Assembly: GCA_030688605.1 (NCBI GenBank) | Contig: JAUYJB010000130.1 | Coordinates: 1-60,487, forward strand | Reading direction: 5' to 3' | Length of the DNA stretch: 60,487 nucleotides | From: Hyphomicrobiales bacterium | GTDB taxonomy: Bacteria > Pseudomonadota > Alphaproteobacteria > Rhizobiales > NORP267 | Part shown: one piece after another, positions 47,042 through 55,420 of the stretch | How positions within the stretch are numbered: position 1 is the first letter of the stretch | Layout of the letters: the number at the start of each line of letters is the position of its first letter | The notes under the pieces: model-generated | The model's input: only the letters and a program-made list of their open reading frames with translations | The model's database searches: none | What the model was told of the DNA's origin: nothing | Program-made: the position numbers and the translations under genes

Positions 47042-48463
47042 TCACCGGCTGGTCAGGATCTGTCTGATCTCGCCAGCCAGCGCGTCGGCCGCCTTCCTGG
47101 CCGGCGTTGTGCCGGCGAGCGCCGGCTTGACCAGCCGCGCGACAAGATCGTCATGGGTGGCGACGGCCCGCCTTCGGGTGTCGCCATAGCCCTTGACGAG
47201 GCGGCCGAGATCGCAGACCTGGCGGGCGAAACCGGCGTCGGCCGCCCTCGCCTCGTCGATGAGGTCGAGCCACGCCTCGATCTCCGCCTGCTCCTGGCTG
47301 TGGCGCAGGGTAAAGCGCCGCCAGAAGCGCAGCCGCGCCAGGAGCCACAGGCGCATGAACCCGGAAAAGGTCGTCGTGCGCAGCGTCAGGGCCGGGCCGA
47401 GATCGGCGCGGCCAGGCTTTTTCGCGGCCCAGGCGAGAAGCCGCCTGCCGATCGCCGGCGGCATCAGGTCGGAGATTTCGGGAATTCCCGGCTTGAGGAA
47501 ATCGACGAGCTCAAAGGGCTCGCCGTCGGCAATGCCGTGCTCGGCGCGGATGCGGGCGAATCGTTCAGGCCGCGACTTGAGCTGGGCGACGCGGATGATG
47601 TCCTCGTAGCTCATGCGCACCGCCAGATGCCGCGCCAGCTCGCGCAGGAGCGGGCCGTCGTCGCGGAAGCGGTCGAGCCGATCGAGATAGCGCCTGGCGT
47701 AGGCAAGCCCCTGATAGTCGACGAGCCGGGCCGCGCCGATGCGCACCATGTCGCGGGCTTCCTCGGGCATCGCCGCGATCCGCGCGGCTAGGCTTTCAGG
47801 CGCGGGCGGAGCCTCTTGCCGCGGGGCGGTGCTACCTTGCGGCTCGGCATCCCCACGCGCCATGTCCAAACCGGCCTTGAAGCCGCGCAGATTGGCTTCG
47901 CCGCCGCGCCCGGCCTTGATGGCGGCGACATAGTGCTTCTCGTCGACGGGCAGCAGCTCGAGGCCGGCGATGAGGCCGAGCATGACCGCGTTGACGAAAG
48001 CCCCTGCCCCGCGGCTAGCCGCTGCCATGTCGCACAGGAACCGGTCGCGGCTCAGCCTTTCCAGCGCCTTGATCATCTGATCGGCGCTGAAGGCTGCGGC
48101 CCCGCGCGCCGACTTTTCCGGCACCGTCAGCGCCCGGTGCGTGGAGGCGACGACGAAGGTGCGATCGGGCGTCACGAAGCCGCGCTCGACCATTCGCGCG
48201 GCCTCCATCAGCTCGCTCGCCACGACGATATCGACGCCGCCCTCGACCGGCATCAGCGCGAAGACCGGCGCCGCACCGTTCTTGGCCCGTTCAGCCATCT
48301 CCAGATAATAGGTGGTGGCGCCGGTGCGCTGGGCGACGCCCGGGATCGACGTCGCCTGCACGGCGAGCCCCTGGGCCTCGGTGGCGGCGACGATCCAGCC
48401 GGCGAGAACCCCGCCGCCTTCGCCGCCGAGCGCGGCGATCAAGAGGCGCAGCGTCCCGGTCAC
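47042..48463 (-). CDS. iorB: Indolepyruvate (arylpyruvate) ferredoxin oxidoreductase, beta-type subunit with long C-terminal domain
   Basis: A 473-residue subunit. Residues 1-190 are the gamma/beta pyruvate-oxidoreductase domain: LLIAALGGEGGGVLAGWIVAA at the start and VQATSIPGVAQRTGATTYYLE. Residues 235-473 form a long, mostly helical extension, the DUF6537-type region (SYEDIIRVAQLKSRPERFARI, then FTLRHSQEQAEIEAWLDLI). Archaeal IorB is only about 200 residues, so this is the extended bacterial form. GTG 48463 overlaps the iorA stop by 4 bp. With IorA it oxidatively decarboxylates aryl-2-oxo acids to aryl-acetyl-CoA. Confidence 0.88.
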   Translation of the reverse strand: MTGTLRLLIAALGGEGGGVLAGWIVAATEAQGLAVQATSIPGVAQRTGATTYYLEMAERAKNGAAPVFALMPVEGGVDIVVASELMEAARMVERGFVTPDRTFVVASTHRALTVPEKSARGAAAFSADQMIKALERLSRDRFLCDMAAASRGAGAFVNAVMLGLIAGLELLPVDEKHYVAAIKAGRGGEANLRGFKAGLDMARGDAEPQGSTAPRQEAPPAPESLAARIAAMPEEARDMVRIGAARLVDYQGLAYARRYLDRLDRFRDDGPLLRELARHLAVRMSYEDIIRVAQLKSRPERFARIRAEHGIADGEPFELVDFLKPGIPEISDLMPPAIGRRLLAWAAKKPGRADLGPALTLRTTTFSGFMRLWLLARLRFWRRFTLRHSQEQAEIEAWLDLIDEARAADAGFARQVCDLGRLVKGYGDTRRRAVATHDDLVARLVKPALAGTTPARKAADALAGEIRQILTSR

Positions 48464-50598
48464 GCGGCAACCCGCGACAGGGCCGCGATGGCCCGGTGCC
48501 GCGCCCGGTGCACCAACCGTTCGAAGCGCCCGGCATTGTGGATGCGCTCGGCGCGGTAGAAGGACGGGCACAGTCTTGCCGCGTGGGCCATCTCGCCGCA
48601 CAGGCCGCAGGCGGCGCAATCCTGGTCGACATGGGCGACCGGTTCGCTGCGCAACGGGTCCGGGTTCGGCTTGACGGTGAGCGACGGGCAGCCGGAGAGC
48701 GCAATGCAGGAATGATCGCCGGTGCACACATCCTCATCGACGCCGAACCTGGCTTCGCCGACGCGCCGGCCGGCTTTCAAGTCGCGCGCCTTCTCCGCCC
48801 CCTCACGGCGCCGGCGCACCAGCATGCACTCGCCGTCGGCGATGATGACCTTGAGGCCTTTTTCCGCCGTGGTCAGGGCGTCCTTCAGCGCCCGCTTCAT
48901 CTTGGCCACCGAATAGGTCCTGACCGTGCGCAGCCACCTGACGCCGAAGCTCTTCAGCACCTTCTCGATATCGGCGCCCCGGCTTGGCGCGCCGCCGATG
49001 GTCTGGTAGGGCGAAGACGGCAGGTCCTGCTGGCCGGTGGCCGCGGAATAGCCGTTCTGCATGATGACGAGCACCCCATCGCCCTTGTTGAACAGGTTGC
49101 TCAGCACGCCGGTCTGCAGCCCGTTGTGCCAAAACCCGCCGTCGCCCATGATGGCGATGGGGCGGCGCTCCTGCATAGGCGCCACCGCCGCCATCGAGGC
49201 CAGCGACAGCCCGTATCCGAGGATCGAGTTGCCGAGCGAGAAGGGCGGGAAGGTGGCGAAGGAATGGCAGCCGATGTCGCCCGCCACATGCACCTTTCCA
49301 AGCTCGCGCTCGACGAGCTTGATGGCGCCGAAGACCGGGCGCTCCGGGCAGCCGGTGCAGAAGCCCGGCGGCCTCGCCGGCAAGGCGGTTTCGAAGGCGG
49401 CGGCTCCCTCGCCCGCCGCGCGCGCGACCGTGGCGACGTGCTTTTTCGCGGGCCCAAGATCGAGCTCCTTTGACCGGTAGCGGTCCAGGAAACCGAAAAT
49501 CCCCTTGGCGACCGCAGCCCCGCCATATTCGCCGGCCGCGGGCAGCAGATCCTTGCCGTGCACCCGCGTTCCGCTGTCGGCATGGCTCAGCATCCGCACG
49601 ATTTCAAGCTCGATGAAGGCCGGCGAGCCTTCCTCAAAGACCAGCACCGCCTTCTTGCCGCGGCAGAAACGCTCGATCTCGTCGGGCACCAGCGGATGGG
49701 TGACGTTGAGGACGTAAAGGTCGATCGCCGCTTTGCCGAAGGCGTCGGCAAGCCCCATCTCGGCAAGCTGGCGCACCACAGTGTTGTAGAGCCCGCCCTG
49801 GAGGATCAGGCCGATCTCCCGGTGGCGGCCCTTGAAGACCTCGTTGAGAACGTTCTCGCGGATGAACGTCTGCGCGGCGGGAAGTCGCTCCTCGATCTTT
49901 TGCCGCTCTTGCAGGAAGGTGGCCGGCGGGTGACTTACCCGCTCATAGAGGAACTCGGCCGGCTCGGCGAACTTGGTGATCTCGCCGTGCGCCGGCTCGA
50001 CATTGTCCTTGGCGACGAATTCGCCCTGCACGTGGCAGGCGCGGATGCGAAGCTGCACCATCACCGGCACCTTCGAGGCTTCCGACAGGCCGAAGCTCTT
50101 CTCCACCAGATCGACCATGCTCGAAAGGTTCGGCCGCGGGTCGACGAGCCAGATCGACGATTTGAGCGCCACCGCCAGGCTGCGCTCCTGGATCACGCTG
50201 GCGCCCTCGCCATAGTCTTCGCCGAGGATGATCAGCGCTCCGCCCTTGACGCCGACCGAGGCGAGGTTCGACAGCGCGTCGGAGGCGACGTTGGTGCCGA
50301 CGATCGATTTCCACGTCACCGCGCCGCGCACCGGATAGTTGATCGAGGCCGCCAGCATCGCCGCGGCGGAGGCCTCGTTGCTGCACGCCTCAACGTGGAC
50401 GCCGAGCCCGTTCATGTACGGCTTGGCGGAGACCAGCACGTCGAGAAGGTGGGACACCGGAGCGCCCTGATAGCCGCCGACATAGGAGACGCCCGATTGC
50501 AGCAGCGCCTTGGTGACGGCGAGGATGCCCTCGCAGCGGACCACCTCGCCGCGGCCGAGGGAAAGCTGTCCGATCTCTTCGTCGAATGTCCGTTCCAT
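48460..50598 (-). CDS. iorA: Indolepyruvate (arylpyruvate) ferredoxin oxidoreductase, alpha subunit
   Basis: A 712-residue thiamine-diphosphate enzyme subunit. It has the N-terminal pyrimidine-binding domain (YVGGYQGAPVSHLLDVL, VHVEACSNEASAAAML) and the TPP-binding GDIGCHSFATFPPFSLGNS near residue 440 with MGDGGFWHNGLQTGVLSN. A C-terminal ferredoxin-like part follows, with cysteines in VCTGDHSCIALSGCPSL near 622 and CAACGLCGEMAHAARLCPSF near 660. The Cys spacing is irregular for two 4Fe-4S clusters but the ligands are there. It acts on indole-, phenyl- or hydroxyphenylpyruvate. IclR is encoded just upstream (38 bp or more). Confidence 0.9.
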   Translation of the reverse strand: MERTFDEEIGQLSLGRGEVVRCEGILAVTKALLQSGVSYVGGYQGAPVSHLLDVLVSAKPYMNGLGVHVEACSNEASAAAMLAASINYPVRGAVTWKSIVGTNVASDALSNLASVGVKGGALIILGEDYGEGASVIQERSLAVALKSSIWLVDPRPNLSSMVDLVEKSFGLSEASKVPVMVQLRIRACHVQGEFVAKDNVEPAHGEITKFAEPAEFLYERVSHPPATFLQERQKIEERLPAAQTFIRENVLNEVFKGRHREIGLILQGGLYNTVVRQLAEMGLADAFGKAAIDLYVLNVTHPLVPDEIERFCRGKKAVLVFEEGSPAFIELEIVRMLSHADSGTRVHGKDLLPAAGEYGGAAVAKGIFGFLDRYRSKELDLGPAKKHVATVARAAGEGAAAFETALPARPPGFCTGCPERPVFGAIKLVERELGKVHVAGDIGCHSFATFPPFSLGNSILGYGLSLASMAAVAPMQERRPIAIMGDGGFWHNGLQTGVLSNLFNKGDGVLVIMQNGYSAATGQQDLPSSPYQTIGGAPSRGADIEKVLKSFGVRWLRTVRTYSVAKMKRALKDALTTAEKGLKVIIADGECMLVRRRREGAEKARDLKAGRRVGEARFGVDEDVCTGDHSCIALSGCPSLTVKPNPDPLRSEPVAHVDQDCAACGLCGEMAHAARLCPSFYRAERIHNAGRFERLVHRARHRAIAALSRVAA

Positions 50599-50635
50599 TG
50601 CCCGCCTCGTCACCTCTCCCTATCGCGTCTCGTCA

Positions 50636-51397
50636 TTATGCCACCCGGCGCCCATAGAGCGCGGCCTCGATCTCCCTTGCCGCCCGGCGCAGGCGGGCGA
50701 GCGCCCGCTCCATGACCTCCGGGCTCATGCGCGACGTCGGGCCGAAGACCGAGATGGCGGTCAGCATGTCGCCGTTGCGCCCGGTCACCGGAAGCGCGAT
50801 GGCGCGCAGCCCGTCCTCGCGCTCGCCGTCATTGATAGCGTAGCCGTCGCGCCGCACCTTCTCCAACTCCCGCTCCAGGGCGCGCCGGTTGACGATGGTG
50901 CGCGCGGTCAGCCGCTTGAGCTCGACCGCGTCGAAAAACCGCTCCAGGGCCGGGCGCGGCAGACGCGACAGCCACACCTTGCCGTTGGCGGCGCAATAGG
51001 CCTCCATCCGAGTGCCGACGCGGACATTGACCGAGAGCGTGCGTCCGGTATGCGCGACGGCAATGCAGGAGATCATATTGGATTCCAGGATCGTCGCCAT
51101 GGAGCCTTCGTTGATGTCCGCCGTCACCTGGTCGAGCACCGGCTGGGCCGCCTCGCGCAGGCAGTTGCCGTTGACGACGCGGCCGCCGAGGTCGGCGAAC
51201 AGATAGCCGAGCCGGTAACGGCCGCGGGCGACCGCGACCAGCGCCCCGACGGCCGCCAGCGAGCGCATGAAGCGGTGCGCGGTGACGACGTTGAGGCGCA
51301 GTTCCTTGGCCACCTCGCGGGCGGCGATCTCCGGGCGCCGCTCCGAGAACAGATCAAGGATGGCGAAGGCGCGGGCCACCGAATTGTTGAGTTGCAT
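50636..51397 (-). CDS. IclR-family transcriptional regulator
   Basis: A 253-residue IclR regulator: N-terminal winged helix (SVARAFAILDLFSERRPEIAAREVAKELRLN, then TAHRFMRSLAAVGALV) and C-terminal effector domain (EGSMATILESNMISCIAVA, MEAYCAANGKVWLSRL, AINDGEREDGLRAIALPV, ISVFGPTSRM). It probably controls iorAB downstream and possibly the TRAP genes upstream. Start choice is open. The frame runs on to ATG 51514 or 51568, but the extra N-terminus is Arg/Ala-rich. The AT-rich inverted repeat at 51525-51556 also looks like a promoter or operator, which favours the shorter forms (51397, or 51514). Confidence 0.88.
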   Translation of the reverse strand: MQLNNSVARAFAILDLFSERRPEIAAREVAKELRLNVVTAHRFMRSLAAVGALVAVARGRYRLGYLFADLGGRVVNGNCLREAAQPVLDQVTADINEGSMATILESNMISCIAVAHTGRTLSVNVRVGTRMEAYCAANGKVWLSRLPRPALERFFDAVELKRLTARTIVNRRALERELEKVRRDGYAINDGEREDGLRAIALPVTGRNGDMLTAISVFGPTSRMSPEVMERALARLRRAAREIEAALYGRRVA

Positions 51398-51524
51398 CGC
51401 CACCGCGGCGTTTCCTTGCTCTCGGCTCCCGATCCGGCGCAGCGTCCCGGGGACGCCGCTGCGGGCGTTCCGGCATCCGCGAGCGCCCGCGACCGGCCTT
51501 GCAGCATGCCTCATTTCAGCAGAA

Positions 51525-51556
51525 ATTGAAACGATATTTGAATTTATAGTTTCAAT
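51525..51556. promoter_or_regulatory. Inverted repeat upstream of iclR, probable operator/promoter
   Basis: Exact 8-bp arms ATTGAAAC and GTTTCAAT are separated by 16 bases of AT-rich sequence (GATATTTGAATTTATA), in sharp contrast to the GC-rich surroundings. IclR-type regulators bind palindromic sites of this kind. Autoregulation is inferred. Confidence 0.5.
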
Positions 51557-51598
51557 AGTTGATGTCATTGCGCCCCTACCCCTCGACCCGGACGGCAA

Positions 51599-52072
51599 GG
51601 GAAAGGCTCAGTGACTGAGCATCTTCCCTCCCGTTGATGGGGGAGCGATGCGAAGCGTTGGCGCGGGCTGAACCGCGCCTTACGCGAAGCCCGGTGGGGG
51701 TAAAACCGCTCCCCTTTTTCACCTCCCGTTTACCGTGATTCCCCAAACCGAACTCGCTTTTTCGCGGTTTTCCGCGAATCCCATTCAAAACTTATCCCCG
51801 CTCTCCGGAGCGCCCTTAGACTCACAGGCATCTTCTCCCACGCGGGGGCGCGGTCTGGATCCGACACCGCCCACGGGGAGAGGAGCGGCGCCTCCGGCGG
51901 GTTTGCGTTTATTGAGTCGGCGTAGCCGCCCGGGGAGGCCGTCCAGGCCGCCCGTCCCGCACGATGGCGGGGCTGCCCGTGAAGGCTTGAGGCTGGGCTT
52001 AAGGCGGCCGGGCTAGCCCCTATCGCGAAAGAGCCCTGGGGCGGTTCGCGGCAACGGCGAAGCTTGGCCGCT
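51599..52072. other. Intergenic region between dctM and iclR, no supported gene
   Basis: The 474 bp hold only short or shadow-like frames. The longest minus-strand frame (to 51730) runs into dctM and is Arg/Ser-rich; its end, ISFEWDSRKTAKKRVRFGES, has a plausible-looking but unrecognised sequence. GC-rich blocks such as GGGGGTAAAACCGCTCCCC followed by TTTTT near 51700 could form a weak terminator-like hairpin. The region may contain decayed sequence. Confidence 0.4.
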
Positions 52073-53398
52073 TCAATGCCCGAGCAGGCGCGGCAGAAAG
52101 AGACTGATCGCAGGAAAGGCGACGAGCAGCGAGACGCGCACAATCTCGGAAAGAAAGAACGGCATGACGCCCTTGAAGGTTTCGCGCATCGGCACGTCCC
52201 GCGCCAGCGAGTTGATGATGAAGACGTTCAAGCCCACCGGCGGCGTGATCAGGCCGAGCTCGACGACGACGAGGGCGATGACGCCGAACCAGATCTTGAG
52301 GTCGTCGACGGACATGCCGAAGTCGAGGCCGACGATCACCGGCCAGAAAAACGGTATGGCGAGAATGATCATCGACAGGCTGTCCATGAGCATGCCGAGG
52401 ACAAGGAAAATGAGGATGATCAGGATCAGGATCGCCAGCGGCGGCAGGCCGCTCGAGTGCAGCATCTCGGCCACCGCCTGGGGAACGCCGGCGCGCGACA
52501 TGAAGATCGACAACAGCGCGGCGCCGAACAGGATCAGGTAGATGAACCCGGTGGTGCGGGCGGTTTCCAGGAGTGCGTTGACCAGATCGGCAAAGTTGAG
52601 CCGACCGAGGCCATAGCCGTGCGCGGCGACGAGGAAGACGCCGATCGCCGCGGCCGGCGTCGGATTATAGAGGCCCCAGTAGATGCCGCCAATCACGACG
52701 CCGAAGATGACAAAGACCGGCAGGACGGCGATGGTGCCATCGAGCAACTCGCGGCGCGGAACCGGTTCGCCCTTTGGGCCCGCTTGCGGGCGAATGCGTA
52801 CATAGATCGCGATGGTGATGATGAACAGAAAGACGGCGAGCAGGCCGGGGATCAGCGCCGCCTTGAACAAAGTGACGATGTTCGTCTCGATGATGATGGC
52901 GTAGACGATCAGCACCACCGACGGCGGGATCAGGATGCCGAGCGTGCCGCCGGCGGCGATCGTGCCGGTGGCGAGCGACGGCGCATAGTTGAGGCGGCGC
53001 AGCTGCGGCAGGGCAACCTGACCCATGGTCGAGGCGGTGGCGAGCGAGGAACCGCAAACGGCGCCGAAGCCGCCGCAGGCGGCGATGGTCGCCATGGCCA
53101 CGCCGCCGCGGAAGCGACCGAGCCAGGCGTTGGCGCCGCGAAACAGATCGCGGCTGAGCCCGGAACGCGAGGCAAGGCTGCCCATGAGGACGAACATCGG
53201 CAGGACGCTGAGGTCATAGTTCGCAAACGTCGAATAGGCGAGGTCCTTGAGCTGGAAAAGAACGATCATCGGCCCGGACAGGAGGCTGATGCCGGCGATC
53301 CCGACCACGATCATCGAATAGGCGATGGGCACCCTGATGACGATCAGCGCCAGCATGGCGGCAAGGCCCGCGGTGCCAATCGCGATATTAGAGATCAT
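52073..53398 (-). CDS. dctM: TRAP transporter large permease (DctM)
   Basis: A 441-residue membrane protein with about twelve hydrophobic segments. Family landmarks are PMFVLMGSLASRSGLSRDLF near residue 79, GGFGAVCGSSLATASTMGQVALPQL, GTIAAGGTLGILIPPSVVLIVYAI, and VVVELGLITPPVGLNVFIINSLA. It forms the sodium-coupled translocation channel with DctQ. ATG 53398 sits behind GGGGGGAGA. The gene lies 25 bp after dctQ. Confidence 0.94.
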   Translation of the reverse strand: MISNIAIGTAGLAAMLALIVIRVPIAYSMIVVGIAGISLLSGPMIVLFQLKDLAYSTFANYDLSVLPMFVLMGSLASRSGLSRDLFRGANAWLGRFRGGVAMATIAACGGFGAVCGSSLATASTMGQVALPQLRRLNYAPSLATGTIAAGGTLGILIPPSVVLIVYAIIIETNIVTLFKAALIPGLLAVFLFIITIAIYVRIRPQAGPKGEPVPRRELLDGTIAVLPVFVIFGVVIGGIYWGLYNPTPAAAIGVFLVAAHGYGLGRLNFADLVNALLETARTTGFIYLILFGAALLSIFMSRAGVPQAVAEMLHSSGLPPLAILILIILIFLVLGMLMDSLSMIILAIPFFWPVIVGLDFGMSVDDLKIWFGVIALVVVELGLITPPVGLNVFIINSLARDVPMRETFKGVMPFFLSEIVRVSLLVAFPAISLFLPRLLGH

Positions 53399-53423
53399 GG
53401 ATCTCCCCCCGGGCAACCGTGCG

Positions 53424-53963
53424 CTAGGAGCCCAGCGCCTCTCCTCGCGCGCCCCTGATCCCCTCGGCAGCCGTGATCACCGCCGCCACGAACAGCAGAG
53501 CCAGAGACACCAGGGCCGGCGGAAACGCTGTCCACAGCGGGATCGGCAGGGATGTCATGACCTCGCGGTAGGTGATGTAATCCCACATGCCCAACCACAT
53601 CTGCCGGAAGAGCAGCGCGGCAAGTCCGGCGGCGATCAAAGAGGACAGCAACACCGCCGCATTCTTTAGGCGATCGCTCATGCGCTCGGTGAAAATGTCG
53701 ACGGTGACGTTGCTGTATGTGATCTGGCAGTATGGCAGGAAGGTGAAGGCGGCGATCGCCACGCCGTGTTTGACGATCTCGTAGTCGCCGCGAAACGGGC
53801 GGTTGAACAAGAGATTGGAGATGGCGCTGGCCGCGGTCATGATAACCAGGCTCAACAGAATCACCCCGCCGAAGAGCGCCCAGAGCTTGAGTACGGCGTG
53901 GGCGAGGCAGGTAAGCCTCGCCCACATTGTCGCTTCGGGACCACTCACGCGGCCGGCAGCCAC
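53424..53963 (-). CDS. dctQ: TRAP transporter small permease (DctQ)
   Basis: A 179-residue membrane protein with four hydrophobic helices (around ALFGGVILLSLVIMTAASA, VAIAAFTFLPYCQITYSNVTVDIF, AAVLLSSLIAAGLAALLFRQM and PALVSLALLFVAAVI). The DctQ pattern is E/D-hydrophobic followed by VTVDIFTERMSDR. GTG 53963 with AAGGG about 7 bases before it is used; ATG 53927 is a shorter alternative. It is 9 bp after dctP. Confidence 0.88.
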   Translation of the reverse strand: MAAGRVSGPEATMWARLTCLAHAVLKLWALFGGVILLSLVIMTAASAISNLLFNRPFRGDYEIVKHGVAIAAFTFLPYCQITYSNVTVDIFTERMSDRLKNAAVLLSSLIAAGLAALLFRQMWLGMWDYITYREVMTSLPIPLWTAFPPALVSLALLFVAAVITAAEGIRGARGEALGS

Positions 53964-53972
53964 GCCGGGCCC

Positions 53973-55019
53973 TTACTTGCCGCTGTGCTTGGCGACCGCC
54001 GCGCGGGCGGCGGCGTAGAGCGCCTGACCGTCGATGCCTTTGGCGGTGACCTCCTCGATCCAGCGCTTGTCGACCGGCTCCATCGCCTTGCGGAACCCCG
54101 CCATCTCCTCTTCGGTCAGCGTAATCAGCTCGTTGCCGTCCTTGATCGCGACGCCAATGCCGCCTTCCTCGGAGTCGCGCCAGACCTTGCCGACGAGGCG
54201 GGCGAACTCCTCGCCGGAGTTCTTGTCGATCACCGCCTTGAGATCGTCGGGCAGGCTGTCGTACTTGGCCTGGTTCATCGAGATCTGGAAGGTGGTGGTA
54301 CCGAAGCGCTCGTGGTTCGGCCCTTCAATCTGATACTTGGTCAGCTCCTGAATCTTGAACGGCGGGATGATCTCCCAGGGGATGAGCGCCCCGTCGACGG
54401 CGCCGGTCGACAGCGCCTGTGGCAGGTCGCCGATCGGCATTCCGACCGGGGTGGCGCCTAGCGCTTCGATGACCCACGCGCCGCTCCGGGACGGTATGCG
54501 CATCTTGAGGCCCTTGAGGTCGCCGGGCTTGCGCGCCAGCTTGTCCTTCATCTGGATGCCCTGGCCGGCATGGACGTGAAGAACGATGACTTTGACGCCT
54601 TCATATTCCGGGGCCAGATACTGGTCGAACAGTTCGCGCATGGCCAGGTTGGCGGCGGTGGTGCTGCCGTTGTAGACGCCGGGCAGCTCGAACACTTCCG
54701 TCCGCGGATAAAGCTCCGGCGTGTAGCCGTTCACCGTCCAGACCAGGTCGACGACGCCGTCACGGACCTGTCGGACGAGTTGCGGCGGCGTGCCGCCGAG
54801 CGACATGGCCGGATAGATCTCGATTTTGATGCGGCCGCCGGAGTCCTCTTCCACCTTCCTTGCCCACGGCTCGATCATGTTGACCTGAGCCGGCGATTTC
54901 GGGCCGAGAATGTGGTGAAACTTCAGCGTCACCTCCTGGGCCATGGACCCGCTGCTCAAGGCAAGGCCGAGCGCGACGCCCGCCAACCCAGACAGCGCCA
55001 TCGTCATAAGTCTCTTCAT
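53973..55019 (-). CDS. dctP: TRAP transporter substrate-binding protein (DctP)
   Basis: A 348-residue periplasmic binding protein with a signal peptide ending near residue 28 (SSGSMAQEV). It has FHHILGPKSPAQVNMIEPWARKVEED, IYPAMSLGGTPPQLVRQVRDGVVDLVW, LKGLKMRIPSRSGAWVIEALGATPVGMP (with the conserved carboxylate-binding Arg) and ALSTGAVDGALIPW. The ligand is some organic acid. The neighbouring IclR and aryl-keto-acid oxidoreductase suggest an aromatic keto acid or related carboxylate, but the binding residues alone cannot show it. Confidence 0.92.
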   Translation of the reverse strand: MKRLMTMALSGLAGVALGLALSSGSMAQEVTLKFHHILGPKSPAQVNMIEPWARKVEEDSGGRIKIEIYPAMSLGGTPPQLVRQVRDGVVDLVWTVNGYTPELYPRTEVFELPGVYNGSTTAANLAMRELFDQYLAPEYEGVKVIVLHVHAGQGIQMKDKLARKPGDLKGLKMRIPSRSGAWVIEALGATPVGMPIGDLPQALSTGAVDGALIPWEIIPPFKIQELTKYQIEGPNHERFGTTTFQISMNQAKYDSLPDDLKAVIDKNSGEEFARLVGKVWRDSEEGGIGVAIKDGNELITLTEEEMAGFRKAMEPVDKRWIEEVTAKGIDGQALYAAARAAVAKHSGK

Positions 55020-55420
55020 CTAATCATCCTCCCATTCAGACCCATCGGCCGACAAGTGCGGACGCCCGTACGGTCTGGATCACAATACTCCATCCCGACC
55101 CGAGCGACAATTTCCGCTCTGCCGCCGAAGCGGGTTACATCGCCAACCCCGAGATGCACCAGAACGCGCAAGGCCGGTTGCTCACCCGCTTCGCGAAGTC
55201 CCGCACGCGGAACCTTTGATCCCCCTGATCAAATCGAAGCAAGATACTGCTCCGACTGTTCCCCGGAGTTGTTTTCACTCTTGCCGCGCGTGGGGGGCAG
55301 AGTCAAACGCATCTTAGATGGAAAATTTCAATATTTGTTACTTTGCGCCAAAGGCTTAACGCCAAAGGTCTTTGTGCGGCATGGGGCAATTTGCCGCCGT
55401 CCGGCCGGCGCCCCACGGTC
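55020..55420. other. Intergenic region upstream of dctP, with a possible gene fragment
   Basis: The 401 bp should hold the dctPQM promoter. A plus-strand frame ending with TGA near 55220 reads FRSAAEAGYIANPEMHQNAQ, then RLLTRFAKSRTRN, which looks more protein-like than shadow sequence. However, it has no start and no recognised family, so it could be a decayed gene end. An AT-rich patch lies at 55316-55342, and the 9-mer CGCCAAAGG is repeated at 55346 and 55360. Confidence 0.35.

Noticed and set aside
51690-51725. Rho-independent terminator for iclR or dctM
   Set aside because: The GGGG/CCCC stem with T5 near 51700 is on the plus strand. Neither adjacent minus-strand gene ends there, and the stem is only 4 bp.
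52064-53458. 464-codon plus-strand frame opposite dctM
   Set aside because: Its extreme Asp/Arg/Gln/Glu content is what antisense of hydrophobic membrane codons gives. dctM on the other strand is unmistakable.
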